A stretch of DNA of 64,000 bases from JANMEX01 sp031422915 (GTDB lineage Bacteria; Pseudomonadota; Alphaproteobacteria; Rhizobiales; Rhizobiaceae): the NCBI GenBank assembly GCA_031422915.1, contig JANPEK010000119.1, positions 1 to 64,000 of the forward strand, in the 5' to 3' direction. Below are positions 25,413-34,225 of this stretch, one piece after another (the first letter of the stretch is position 1; the number at the start of each line of letters is the position of its first letter). Below the pieces are notes generated by a model. It was not told the DNA's origin, did not search any database, and was given only the letters and a program-made list of their open reading frames with translations. The translations under genes and the position numbers were made by a program.

Positions 25413-25991
25413 TCAGTTGCTGGCGGCGACGGCTGACGAATCAATCCAGCCGATGTTGCCGTCGTTGCGGCGGTAAACAATGTTCACATGCTTGTTCGAA
25501 GAGTTTCGGAAAACAAACACCGGCGAATCTTTCAAGTCCAATTCCATTGCCGCATTGGCGACAGACATGGTCTTGAGCGTCACGGTTGATTCAGCGACAA
25601 TTGCCGGCGCATAGTCAGCCGCCACTTCAATGTCGTCATCGTCCGAAACGCTCTCCATCACGGTGTAGCTGATATCAGTCGTGATCACGGGTTCGACATG
25701 GCGATCCTTCAGCTTGCGCTTGTAACGGCGCAAACGCTTCTCAATCCGGTCAAAAGCCTTCTCAAATGCAATCTGCGGGTCTTGAGCCTCACCTTCAGCT
25801 TGCAGCAAAACACCGGAATCCAAATGCAGGTTACAATCTGCCGCGTATCGGGACCCGGACTTTTCCACAACAACATGACCTGAAAAACCGCCGTCAAAAT
25901 ATTTGTCAATGGCGTCGCCGATACGGCTGGAAATCTGGCTGCGGAAGCTGTCACCCAGTTCCATGTGCTTTCCCGATATGCGGAGGCTCAT
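25413..25991 (-). CDS. hpf: Ribosome hibernation promoting factor, long form
   Basis: A 192-residue long HPF. The N-terminal domain (residues 1-105) has ISGKHMELGDSFRS and EKAFDRIEKRLRRYKRKLKD, whose basic residues lie in the ribosomal decoding region. A flexible linker leads to the C-terminal dimerisation domain (about 130-190) with SPVFVFRNSS and VNIVYRRNDGNIGWID, which lets two ribosomes join as a 100S particle in stationary phase. It sits between rpoN and ptsN. The 231 bases between rpoN and hpf hold no gene I can support; a small ATCCC/GGGAT hairpin lies near 26083-26096. Confidence 0.95.
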   Translation of the reverse strand: MSLRISGKHMELGDSFRSQISSRIGDAIDKYFDGGFSGHVVVEKSGSRYAADCNLHLDSGVLLQAEGEAQDPQIAFEKAFDRIEKRLRRYKRKLKDRHVEPVITTDISYTVMESVSDDDDIEVAADYAPAIVAESTVTLKTMSVANAAMELDLKDSPVFVFRNSSNKHVNIVYRRNDGNIGWIDSSAVAASN

Positions 25992-26222
25992 GGTGTTTAT
26001 CCTCTGTGTTGCGAATCTGCCGGAATGGCGTGTTCAGTTTATATTGGTATGCGCTCGGCGCAATTCCAATCCGCATCCCGGCAGGGATACGGCATTCACA
26101 TTATGGCTGCCTATTTGTTTGTCCAGCCGATGGCGTTGCGCCTCTGCCGAACGGTCGGCGGGCGTATAGGCGCGGCAGTCCTCAAAGTCAAATGAAGGTT
26201 AAGAACTGTGGAAAACACGGCG

Positions 26223-27761
26223 TCAGCTATATGCGCCCGCGATCGCCCGCTTCTCGCGGCGCCTTTGCACGGATGAAGAAATATTCATGGATTCCCGATA
26301 CTTGGCAACCGTGCGCCGGGCAATCTCAATACCCTTCCCGGTCAGCGCATCAACAATTTGATCATCGGACAGCACCCCCTTGGCGGATTCCCCTTCAATC
26401 ATGTGACGGATCGTATGCCGCACGGCTTCAGCAGAATGGAGGTCGCCGCCCTCCGAATTTGCTATTGCGGCGCTGAAGAAGAAGCGCAGTTCAAACACAC
26501 CGCGCGGCGTCTCAATGAACTTGTTGGCAGTGACCCGGCTCACAGTTGATTCATGCATCTTGATTGCGTCGGCAATGGTCTTCAAATTCAACGGTCTGAG
26601 GCGCGAAACTCCATGGATCAGAAATGCGTCCTGCTGCTTGACGATTTCTTGCGCCACTTTCAAAATTGTCCGCGCGCGCTGGTCGAGACTGCGTGTAAGC
26701 CAGTTGGCAGTTTGCAGACATTCGGAGAGAAATTGCTTGTCCGCCGCATTTTTCGCGCTGCGGGATACCTTTACGTAATAGGATTGATTGACCAATACGC
26801 GGGGCAAGGCTGCCGGATTGAGCTCGATCAGCCAAGTCCCGCCTGCCGCAGCCCGCACCGAAACATCCGGAACAATTGTCTCCATCGCTCCACCGGCAAA
26901 AGCGGTGCCGGGCTTGGGGTCAAGCGCACGGATTTCCGACAACATGTCCAGAATATCCGCATCATCCACGCCGCAAATGCGCTTCAACTGCGCAAAGTCG
27001 CGCTTGGCCAACAGTTCGAGGTTGGCGATCAATGCCTGCATGGCCGGGTCCAACCGGTCTTTCAGAACGAGCTGAATTGAAAGACATTCGGCAAGTGAGC
27101 GGGCGAACAGCCCGGGAGGGTCAAACTCCTGCAGCTTTTTCAGAACTTTCTCGCCGGTTTCCGCAGAAAGACCGAGCTTTTGCGCCGCCTCATCCACATC
27201 GACACGCAAATAGCCGCTCTCGTCCAAGCCGTCTGCGAGTTCACTCGCCAAGGCACGTTCGCTTATGTCCGCAAATCCAAACGCAATCTGTTCTGCCACA
27301 TGACCACGCAGCGTGACCGGCATGGCCAGCACATCTTCAAAGTCGAAGCTGTCGCCATCACCGCCGCCCTGTCCGCCGGTTGCCACGGACTTCCATTGGG
27401 ACGCAAGGTCCGGGTTGAGCTCCAGACCAGCGCCGGTGTCGTCGGGAAATAAATTGTCCACCGGCGCATCAAATGTCTCGGCAAGCTCCGCCGCCGATGA
27501 AATATCCTGCCGCACCCAGTCGTCAGCGTCGCGGTCACCTTGCCAGTCCTCGCCGCCGGAGACATGCGGGCTATCAAGGATAGGCAGCGTGTCGCTGCTT
27601 TCGGGAGCCTGTTCGAGGAGAGGATTGCGCTCCATCTCTTCTTCAACAAACCGCTGCAATTCAACATGCGTCAACTGTAGCAGTCGTATCGACTGCATAA
27701 GCTGCGGCGTCATCACGAGCGATTGTGATTGCCGAAGTGCAAGTTTCGCCGCAAGCGCCAT
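26223..27761 (-). CDS. rpoN: RNA polymerase sigma-54 factor
   Basis: A 512-residue sigma-54. Region I is Gln/Leu-rich (LRQSQSLVMTPQLMQSIRLLQ), region II is acidic (about 55-120), the core-binding domain lies at about 140-330, a helix-turn-helix follows with ADAIKMHESTVSRVTANK, and the RpoN box ARRTVAKYRE is at residues 481-490 for -24 recognition. It directs transcription from -24/-12 promoters with AAA+ activators, classically for nitrogen metabolism. It lies 109 bases downstream of lptB on the same strand. Confidence 0.97.
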   Translation of the reverse strand: MALAAKLALRQSQSLVMTPQLMQSIRLLQLTHVELQRFVEEEMERNPLLEQAPESSDTLPILDSPHVSGGEDWQGDRDADDWVRQDISSAAELAETFDAPVDNLFPDDTGAGLELNPDLASQWKSVATGGQGGGDGDSFDFEDVLAMPVTLRGHVAEQIAFGFADISERALASELADGLDESGYLRVDVDEAAQKLGLSAETGEKVLKKLQEFDPPGLFARSLAECLSIQLVLKDRLDPAMQALIANLELLAKRDFAQLKRICGVDDADILDMLSEIRALDPKPGTAFAGGAMETIVPDVSVRAAAGGTWLIELNPAALPRVLVNQSYYVKVSRSAKNAADKQFLSECLQTANWLTRSLDQRARTILKVAQEIVKQQDAFLIHGVSRLRPLNLKTIADAIKMHESTVSRVTANKFIETPRGVFELRFFFSAAIANSEGGDLHSAEAVRHTIRHMIEGESAKGVLSDDQIVDALTGKGIEIARRTVAKYRESMNISSSVQRRREKRAIAGAYS

Positions 27762-27870
27762 TGGCCGATCCCGTTATTCCCGCGACGAATGAAACTGGCA
27801 TGGCAATTGCAAGTCAAGCCGAATCCGGCCTTTATGCCCAAAACTGGCACGAAACCTGCATTCAAGGTAA

Positions 27871-28653
27871 TCAGAGGGTGAATTGCTCGCCGAGATAAAG
27901 CCGTCGCACATCCGGATTGGCGACAATCTCTTTCGGCGTCCCATGGGTCAGCAACTGGCCCTCATGGATGATATACGCACGGTCCACCAGCCCAAGCGTC
28001 TCGCGCACATTGTGATCGGTGATCAACACGCCAATGCCACGGCTGGTCAGGTGCCGCACGAGATTCTGGATGTCCGAGACCGAGATCGGGTCAACCCCGG
28101 CAAATGGTTCGTCCAACAGCATGAAATTCGGCCGTGAAGCCAACGCCCGCGCAATCTCGAGCCGCCGCCGCTCACCGCCGGACAGCGCGATGGACGGCGC
28201 CTTGCGCAAATGGCTGATGTGAAATTCGCTTAGCAGCGTCTCAAGATCGTCATCGCGCTGCTTCTTGTCCTTCTCGACCACTTCAAGCACGGCGCGGATA
28301 TTGTCCTCCACCGAAAGCCCGCGAAAGATCGAGGCCTCCTGCGGCAGGTAGCCGATCCCAAGCCGCGCACGGCGATACATCGGCATCTGCGTCACATCAT
28401 GACCGTCAATTTCAATGGTGCCGGTGTCAACCGGAACCAGACCTGTAACCATGTAAAAACATGTCGTCTTGCCCGCACCATTGGGCCCAAGCAACCCGAC
28501 AGCCTCGCCGGCCCGCAAGCCAAGCGAAACGCTGTTGACCACCTGTCGGCCCTTGTAGCTTTTGGAAAGCCCCCGCGCGATCAACGTGCCTTCATACTTC
28601 TTTGACGGCGTTGGTGGTGCAACGCTTGTGTCAGAAGCCTGATTTTTGAACAT
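27871..28653 (-). CDS. lptB: LPS export ABC transporter ATPase LptB
   Basis: A 260-residue ABC ATPase with Walker A GPNGAGKTT, the LPQEASIF Q-loop, the LSGGERRRLEIARAL signature, Walker B FMLLDEPFAGVDP and ITDHN H-loop, all with LptB-specific wording. It powers extraction of LPS from the inner membrane with LptF/LptG, which are elsewhere. An N-terminal extension of about 20 residues is Ser/Pro-rich. Both ATG 28653 and GTG 28659 are possible and neither has a convincing ribosome-binding site. It follows lptA by 17 bases. Confidence 0.96.
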   Translation of the reverse strand: MFKNQASDTSVAPPTPSKKYEGTLIARGLSKSYKGRQVVNSVSLGLRAGEAVGLLGPNGAGKTTCFYMVTGLVPVDTGTIEIDGHDVTQMPMYRRARLGIGYLPQEASIFRGLSVEDNIRAVLEVVEKDKKQRDDDLETLLSEFHISHLRKAPSIALSGGERRRLEIARALASRPNFMLLDEPFAGVDPISVSDIQNLVRHLTSRGIGVLITDHNVRETLGLVDRAYIIHEGQLLTHGTPKEIVANPDVRRLYLGEQFTL

Positions 28654-28670
28654 CCCCACGGGGCGGGACG

Positions 28671-29216
28671 CTACTTGTTGCTTTTCGGGTCAAGAACGAT
28701 TGAGACGCGACCACCGCTACTTCCGCTCTTGCAGCTTTCAAACTTGGCCTTGCCGGACTTCATGAACACCGTGAGCTTGCACCCCGTTGCAACGTTCTTG
28801 CCCTCAGACAAAACCACCTTGTTGCCAGTCAGCACAAGAACCTGGCTTGCCATGTCAAACGTGCCTGCATCGCCAGTGGCAACCTGCGTCTCCGACTTCA
28901 CATAAACGGTGCCGGAAACTTCCAGATGGTCAATCGCCGCCGAACCGGTCGTCGCCGATCCGCCGTTCTTCACATAGTACACAATCAGCTTGCCGGCCTT
29001 CAGCAGTGTCTTGTCCTGCACGACGCTCACATTGCCGGTAAACTCGGCAACACTGTCGGCCTCGCGCACGTCAAGCCGGTCGCTCTCGATCTGGATCGGC
29101 AGATCATTGGACAGCTTCATCCCGGTCAGCCGTTCAGACGCGGCTTGCGCCATCGCAACGCCCGGCGCAGAGGCCAGCAGCAAGGCGAGTCCAATCCCTA
29201 AGATACTCTTCGTCAT
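28671..29216 (-). CDS. lptA: LPS transport periplasmic protein LptA
   Basis: A 181-residue protein with a signal peptide ending GVAMAQA near residue 24 and an OstA/LptA beta-jellyroll domain (LPIQIESDRLDVREADSV, FTGNVSVVQ and VLVLTGNKVVLSEG). It forms part of the periplasmic bridge carrying LPS to the outer membrane. ATG 29216 starts seven bases after the lptC stop. A longer in-frame reading to 29255 would run back into lptC and lacks a signal peptide at its start. Confidence 0.92.
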   Translation of the reverse strand: MTKSILGIGLALLLASAPGVAMAQAASERLTGMKLSNDLPIQIESDRLDVREADSVAEFTGNVSVVQDKTLLKAGKLIVYYVKNGGSATTGSAAIDHLEVSGTVYVKSETQVATGDAGTFDMASQVLVLTGNKVVLSEGKNVATGCKLTVFMKSGKAKFESCKSGSSGGRVSIVLDPKSNK

Positions 29217-29223
29217 GCCGGTC

Positions 29224-29928
29224 TCACTCTGCCTGTTGCGATGCTTGCCCGCCACTGGCGGTTTTCATCTTCTTCGGGTCTATCACCAGCCGCACGCGTT
29301 TTTCAAACACCAAAAGCTTGCCGCCGTCACTCACCTGCATTGAGTCCGCAGTGATGTGCGCCCCGTTCGTGGTGATATCGACAGGCTCGGTCGTGCTCAA
29401 GCCGTTTTTGCCGATATCAACCCGCGCCGAAGTCAGTTTTGCCACCATTCCGTCGCTGGTGGTCAATTCAATGCCTTTGCCAAGATCAAGCAAGCTGTTG
29501 CCATTGTCAAAGAACCCGCTGCCAGCCTTGAGCTGCGCCATTGTGTCGATCCCGAATGGCAGTTCGGCGGAAATAGTCTCAAGTTCCACCAGACCGTTCT
29601 TTTTGACTTCCTGAAACGCGCGCTCTGCCTGCATTTTGTAGGGCCGCTTGTCGCCAGTCATCCCGTCAAGCTTCGGATTGGCCATCACGATACGCCCGTC
29701 TGATAGGCTCACACCGTCCGACGACACAGCCACCGGCAACTCATTTCGGAAAAAAGTAGCGCCGCCAAACAGTCCGGCACTCATCAGCGCAATGCCCGGA
29801 ATGGCAAATTTCAGGATGCGCACCCGCCGCGAGTGCCTGCCGGCAGACGCAAATACGTCCTCGCCGCGCCTGTTTGCCGCGGCGTGAAAATTTTCAATGG
29901 TCGGGTGTGAGGTTTCCGCCTGCGCCAT
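29224..29928 (-). CDS. lptC: LPS export protein LptC
   Basis: A 234-residue membrane-anchored protein: cytoplasmic N-terminus, one helix at about residues 40-60 (ILKFAIPGIALMSAGLFG), then a periplasmic LptC jellyroll domain with IVMANPKLDG and GAHITADSMQVSDGGK. It links LptBFG to LptA. ATG 29928 is chosen because the protein then begins with a normal short cytoplasmic tail; the in-frame extension to 30006 has no family similarity. It is the first gene of the lpt-rpoN block and is divergent from sppA, with 148 bases between the starts. Confidence 0.9.
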   Translation of the reverse strand: MAQAETSHPTIENFHAAANRRGEDVFASAGRHSRRVRILKFAIPGIALMSAGLFGGATFFRNELPVAVSSDGVSLSDGRIVMANPKLDGMTGDKRPYKMQAERAFQEVKKNGLVELETISAELPFGIDTMAQLKAGSGFFDNGNSLLDLGKGIELTTSDGMVAKLTSARVDIGKNGLSTTEPVDITTNGAHITADSMQVSDGGKLLVFEKRVRLVIDPKKMKTASGGQASQQAE

Positions 29929-30015
29929 CTGTGAATGCGATCTCTCGTTCTTGACCCAAAACACAGGAGCAGGGTTGCCAATGCATTGCAACCCGGCCAC
30001 CAACACTCGGCGCGC

Positions 30016-30044
30016 TTGTCAGAGCACGCCTCTCATGGTCTATA
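30016..30044 (+). promoter_or_regulatory. Possible sigma-70 promoter for sppA
   Basis: TTGTCA at 30016-30021 and TCTATA at 30039-30044 are separated by 17 bases and lie 32 bases before the sppA start. Both boxes are near the vegetative consensus and the distance is normal. This is a sequence match only. Confidence 0.35.
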
Positions 30045-30076
30045 CACCCGTCTTTGCGGCAATTTGAGGATTGTAA

Positions 30077-31060
30077 ATGTCACAGGCAGCTGACAACTGG
30101 TTAGACCGGCGGTTGCTACGCCGCAAACTTGGTTTCTGGCGCATAGCCGCAATCCTCTTGGCTCTTTTGTCCGGCGGCATCGGCTGGTATGCGGCCAATG
30201 GTGGCCTATCTGCACGCAATTCGGCCCCGCACATCGCCAAAATCCGCATCGAAGGTGCCATCACCGAAGACGAAAAGCTCTTGGCGCTGATCAAAAAGGT
30301 CGGCGAGGAAGAGGCCGTCAAAGGCGTCATACTCACCATCAATTCCCCCGGCGGCACCACCGCTGGTGGTGAGGCGCTCTACGAATCGGTTCGCGAACTC
30401 GCTCAGAAGAAGCCCGTTGTAACACAGGTCGGCACACTCGCCGCTTCCGCAGGTTACATGATTGCCGTGGCGTCAGATCACATCATTGCCCGCAAGACCT
30501 CAATCGTCGGCTCAATCGGCGTGTTGTTCCAATATCCGGACCTCTCCCAACTGCTCGCCAACGCCGGTGTCAAAGTCGAGACCATCAAATCCAGCCCGCT
30601 GAAGGCCGAGCCGAACTTCTTCAGCCCGGCGAGCGAAGAAGCCAAGTCGATGATCCGCCGCATGATCCTCGACAGTTATGACTGGTTCGTCTCCATTGTC
30701 GACGAGCGCCGTCCGCAACTTGACCGCGCGCAGACACTGGCACTGGCCGACGGGTCCGTCTTCACTGGACGGCAGGCGCTGGCCAACAAGTTGATCGACG
30801 GTCTTGGCGGCGAAGACGTCGCCATCGAATGGCTTGCATCAAAAGGCGTTGATGGCAAACTTGATGTGATCGAATGGTCGCCGACCGCAGACAACGCGTC
30901 ATGGTGGCTGTCATCTGAAATATCAGCGATTCTTCTCCGGTTTGCAGGCTTTGATGATGCCAATGGCGGACTTAACCTTCAATTTTTGAAAGATCGGCTA
31001 TTCGTCGATGGCCTCGTGTCACAATGGGCCGTTGACTCTTCGCCTTCAGGGCGCGATTGA
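30077..31060 (+). CDS. sppA: Signal peptide peptidase SppA, short form
   Basis: A 327-residue S49 peptidase with one N-terminal membrane anchor (about residues 23-43). The Ser-Lys catalytic pair is visible: serine in GTLAASAGYMIA and lysine in IKSSPLKAEPNFF, with NSPGGTTAGGE forming the oxyanion region. It degrades released signal peptides at the inner membrane. It corresponds to the half-size SppA with one catalytic domain. ihfB follows after 69 bases. Confidence 0.93.
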   Translation: MSQAADNWLDRRLLRRKLGFWRIAAILLALLSGGIGWYAANGGLSARNSAPHIAKIRIEGAITEDEKLLALIKKVGEEEAVKGVILTINSPGGTTAGGEALYESVRELAQKKPVVTQVGTLAASAGYMIAVASDHIIARKTSIVGSIGVLFQYPDLSQLLANAGVKVETIKSSPLKAEPNFFSPASEEAKSMIRRMILDSYDWFVSIVDERRPQLDRAQTLALADGSVFTGRQALANKLIDGLGGEDVAIEWLASKGVDGKLDVIEWSPTADNASWWLSSEISAILLRFAGFDDANGGLNLQFLKDRLFVDGLVSQWAVDSSPSGRD

Positions 31061-31129
31061 AAGCATTGAATAAAAAGACGGCGCAGGAAATGCGCCTGAC
31101 CACGGGAACCGACGCGAGGGACACGCGAC

Positions 31130-31414
31130 ATGATCAAATCCGAACTTGTGCAATTTATTGCAGACCGCAACCCGCATCTTTTTCAGCGGGACGTCGAAAA
31201 CATCGTCAATTCGGTGTTTGAAGAGATATCAACCGCCCTTTCGGAGGGCAACCGCGTTGAATTGCGCGGCTTTGGTGCGTTCTCAGTGAAAAACCGCCCG
31301 GCCCGCGCGGGCCGAAATCCCAAAACCGGCGAGTCCGTCAATGTTGACGAAAAATGGGTGCCGTTTTTCAAGACTGGCAAAGAGCTGCGGGACCGGTTAA
31401 ACGGCGCTTTGTGA
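31130..31414 (+). CDS. ihfB: Integration host factor beta subunit
   Basis: A 94-residue HU/IHF-fold protein beginning MIKSELVQFIADRNPHL, with LRGFGAFSVKNR and the DNA-intercalating arm RNPKTGESVNV. With IhfA it bends DNA at specific sites and supports sigma-54 promoters and recombination. It lies between sppA and a lapA-like gene, a common alphaproteobacterial order. Confidence 0.95.
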   Translation: MIKSELVQFIADRNPHLFQRDVENIVNSVFEEISTALSEGNRVELRGFGAFSVKNRPARAGRNPKTGESVNVDEKWVPFFKTGKELRDRLNGAL

Positions 31415-31455
31415 CCGCCTTCTGATTTGGTCACGATGACCCTTGAGGTGAGCGC

Positions 31456-31788
31456 ATGCTCCGCCGGTTTTTCTGGATAATCGTGATGATCCCGCTGGCA
31501 ATCATTTTGATTGCCCTTTCGGTGGCCAATCGCAATGTCGTGCCGTTCACTATCGATCCGTTCACGCCCGGCAATCCCGCGCTGACCTTTTCTGCGCCGC
31601 TTTTCATGTATTTGTTCGCCAGTCTGGCTCTCGGTCTCATCCTCGGCTCGGTAATCACCTGGCTCGCGCAAGGCCAACACCGTGCCAATGCCCGCCGTGC
31701 CGCCGCCGAGGTGGCAACCCTTCGCAAGGAAGCACAGGCGCGCGAGGCGGCAATCCGGGGAAACCTGCCCGCGCAGCCGAACGGCTGA
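31456..31788 (+). CDS. LapA-domain (DUF1049) membrane protein
   Basis: A 110-residue protein with two membrane helices (about residues 5-25 and 46-70), VANRNVVPFTIDPF between them, and a basic Ala/Arg-rich cytoplasmic tail with a heptad pattern (ARRAAAEVATLRKEAQARE). This is the LapA/YciS layout; in enteric bacteria such proteins assemble with LapB to control LPS synthesis through LpxC. That role here is inferred. It is 41 bases after ihfB and 12 bases before the methyltransferase gene. Confidence 0.82.
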   Translation: MLRRFFWIIVMIPLAIILIALSVANRNVVPFTIDPFTPGNPALTFSAPLFMYLFASLALGLILGSVITWLAQGQHRANARRAAAEVATLRKEAQAREAAIRGNLPAQPNG

Positions 31789-31800
31789 CCGGTAATCAGC

Positions 31801-32832
31801 ATGAAGGACCGCGGCAATCAGCGCAAACCGGCGCAAGGTCTATCCCGTGAGGCGCGCAATGAAAGGCCCGTCCGGATTGAACCAGCGCCCAATCTTGCAG
31901 CAGCGCCCAAACTGCTCACGCGCCGCGAAGGCGAGCGCCCTGCCGAACGCCTGCCGGTGATTCTCGAAACCAAGGCGACCAAAGACTACGCGCTGATCGA
32001 CAGCGGCAACGGCCGAAAACTTGAACAATACGGCCCGTACCGCATCGAGCGCCCCGAAGGTCAGGCGATCTGGCTGCCATCGCTGCCCAAAAGCGAATGG
32101 GACAAAGCGGATGCTGTCTTCACTGGCAACACCGACGAAGAGGGCATGGGCCGCTGGATGTTCCCCAAATCAGCGCTTGGCGAAACATGGAACACGGAAC
32201 ACGACGGCATGGCCTATCTTGGCCGCTTCACCTCATTCCGTCACGTCGGCGTGTTCCCTGAACAGGCCGCACACTGGTCGTTCATGGAAGACTTGATCCG
32301 CAACGCCAAACGCCCGGTGAGAGTCCTCAACCTTTTCGGCTACACCGGCGTTGCCTCACTCATCGCCGCGCGGGCAGGGGCGGAAGTCACCCATGTTGAC
32401 GCGTCAAAGAAGGCCATCGGCTGGGCGCGCGAAAATCAGGAAATCGCGCGGCTGACAAACAAGCCAATCCGCTGGATCATCGACGATGCAATGAAGTTCG
32501 TGATGCGAGAAGAGCGGCGCGGCTCGACTTACGACATTATCCTCCTCGACCCGCCTGCATTCGGGCGCGGACCGGGCGGCGAGGTCTGGCAATTGTTTGA
32601 ACACTTGCCTGCCATGGTCGAAACTTGTTGCGCGATCCTGTCACCCAAACCGCTTGCCATGATCCTCACCGCCTATTCAATCCGCGCATCCTTCTTCGCC
32701 ATCCACGAATTGGTGCGCGACCGCTTCACAGGCATGGGCGGCACGGTGGAATCCGGCGAGCTGATCCTGCGCGAACAGTCCGCCGGTCGGGCGCTGTCCA
32801 CCTCGCTGTTTTCCCGCTGGGTGCCAAGATGA
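31801..32832 (+). CDS. SAM-dependent RNA methyltransferase, RlmI-like
   Basis: A 343-residue class I methyltransferase. The first 60 residues are low-complexity and charged. The catalytic half has motif I LNLFGYTGVASLIAARAGA near residue 178, the acidic HVDASKKAI, and motif IV LLDPPAFGRGPGG. DPPxF is typical of the RlmI/RlmK m5C/m2G 23S rRNA methyltransferase group. The exact target base is unknown. Its stop overlaps the next methyltransferase start as ATGA, so both are probably made together. Confidence 0.85.
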   Translation: MKDRGNQRKPAQGLSREARNERPVRIEPAPNLAAAPKLLTRREGERPAERLPVILETKATKDYALIDSGNGRKLEQYGPYRIERPEGQAIWLPSLPKSEWDKADAVFTGNTDEEGMGRWMFPKSALGETWNTEHDGMAYLGRFTSFRHVGVFPEQAAHWSFMEDLIRNAKRPVRVLNLFGYTGVASLIAARAGAEVTHVDASKKAIGWARENQEIARLTNKPIRWIIDDAMKFVMREERRGSTYDIILLDPPAFGRGPGGEVWQLFEHLPAMVETCCAILSPKPLAMILTAYSIRASFFAIHELVRDRFTGMGGTVESGELILREQSAGRALSTSLFSRWVPR

Positions 32833-33686
32833 GCGAGAGCACCGGTCGCGTGGGCCAAGTCGTGGGGCAAGTCAAGGAGATCACCTCGCTCGCCAATCCG
32901 GTGATCAAGGACATCAAGGCGCTGGCGATGAAGAAGCATCGCGACGAGAGCGGCACCTTTGTCGCCGAAGGCCTGAAGCTCATCATCGACGCACTCGATC
33001 AAGGCTGGAAGCTGACCATTCTGGTTATCGCCATGGCGTCCAGAGACAATGCCTTGGTGCAAAAAACCGCCTCCCGCGCCGTTGCCAAGGGTGCGCTCGT
33101 GCTTGAGGCCAACGAGAAGATCATCGGTGCGATCACCCGCCGCGACAATCCGCAGGCGGTGATCGGCGTTTTCGAGCAGCGTTATGCGCAGCTCTCGTCA
33201 ATCAGGCCCGAGGCGGACAATGTCTGGCTGGCACTCGACCGAGTGCGCGATCCGGGCAATCTCGGCACCATCATCCGCACTGCGGACGCCGTCGGCGCAT
33301 CCGGCGTCATATTGGTTGGCGACACCACAGACCCGTTCGCGCTCGAAACCGTGCGCGCCACAATGGGTTCAGTGTTCGCCATGCCGCTTTACCGCGCCGA
33401 TGAGGCCGGGTTTCTGGCCTTCCGAAAAACCTTCAATGGCCTCACAGTCGGCACCCATCTCAAAGGCTCGGTCGATTACCGGACAATCGATTACTCCGGA
33501 AAGCCGGTGCTGCTGTTGATGGGCAATGAGCAAAGCGGCCTCACAGAGCCACTGGCCAAAATTTGCGACAAGCTCATTCGCATCCCGCAGGACGGCAAGG
33601 CTGACTCGCTCAATCTTGCCGTCGCCACCGGCGTCACTCTCTACGAAGTGCGCCGCCATGCGCTGAAACTGGGCGGGCAACTCTGA
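32829..33686 (+). CDS. TrmH/SpoU-family RNA 2'-O-methyltransferase
   Basis: A 285-residue SPOUT enzyme: an N-terminal substrate-binding domain (residues 15-115, with FVAEGLKLIIDAL) and a knotted catalytic domain with the three SpoU motifs, RDPGNLGTIIRTADAVGA, LLLMGNEQSGL and IPQDGKADSLNLAVATGV. It should methylate a ribose in 23S rRNA or tRNA. ATG 32829 overlaps the upstream stop, and the stop overlaps lspA as TGATG, so three genes are coupled. Confidence 0.92.
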   Translation: MSESTGRVGQVVGQVKEITSLANPVIKDIKALAMKKHRDESGTFVAEGLKLIIDALDQGWKLTILVIAMASRDNALVQKTASRAVAKGALVLEANEKIIGAITRRDNPQAVIGVFEQRYAQLSSIRPEADNVWLALDRVRDPGNLGTIIRTADAVGASGVILVGDTTDPFALETVRATMGSVFAMPLYRADEAGFLAFRKTFNGLTVGTHLKGSVDYRTIDYSGKPVLLLMGNEQSGLTEPLAKICDKLIRIPQDGKADSLNLAVATGVTLYEVRRHALKLGGQL

Positions 33687-34177
33687 TGCGCTGGCCATTT
33701 CTAACCGCACTAGCCGCCGTGCTGATCGTCATGGACCAATATGTCAAATGGCTGGTCGAAACCCACTTGCCATTTCAGCAGGCGATTGATGTCGTTCCGT
33801 TTTTCAGCCTCTATCGCACATGGAACCAAGGCATCGCCTTCTCAATGCTGTGGGGCCTCAACGATCTGGCGTTGATTGCCATCACCCTTGCCATCACCGC
33901 CTTCGTCGTCTGGCTCGCCAGCCGCACGCCTGTTGACAAGACCTCCGCGCGTATCGGCTTTGCCCTCATCGTCGCCGGCGCAATAGGCAATTTGATAGAC
34001 CGGATCGTGTTCGGCCACGTCGTCGATTACATCCTCTTCCACACTCAAACTTGGGCGTTTGCCGTGTTCAATCTTGCCGACGCATTCATCTCCGTCGGTG
34101 CAGCGCTGATCATTCTTCAGGAATTGCTTGATTGGTACCGCAGTCGCGGCAGTCAAGGTAGACCAAATCCGGATTGA
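33686..34177 (+). CDS. lspA: Lipoprotein signal peptidase (signal peptidase II)
   Basis: A 163-residue polytopic membrane aspartyl protease with four helices. The catalytic aspartates are in GHVVDYILF (Asp114) and FNLADAFI (Asp132); NQGIAFSM and GAIGNLIDR are further family motifs. It cleaves prolipoproteins after lipid attachment. A one-base TGATG overlap joins it to the methyltransferase gene. Confidence 0.97.
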   Translation: MRWPFLTALAAVLIVMDQYVKWLVETHLPFQQAIDVVPFFSLYRTWNQGIAFSMLWGLNDLALIAITLAITAFVVWLASRTPVDKTSARIGFALIVAGAIGNLIDRIVFGHVVDYILFHTQTWAFAVFNLADAFISVGAALIILQELLDWYRSRGSQGRPNPD

Positions 34178-34225
34178 CAATCCGGTCTGGCGAACATCCT
34201 CTTGGGTCAAATCGAGGAGGATCCC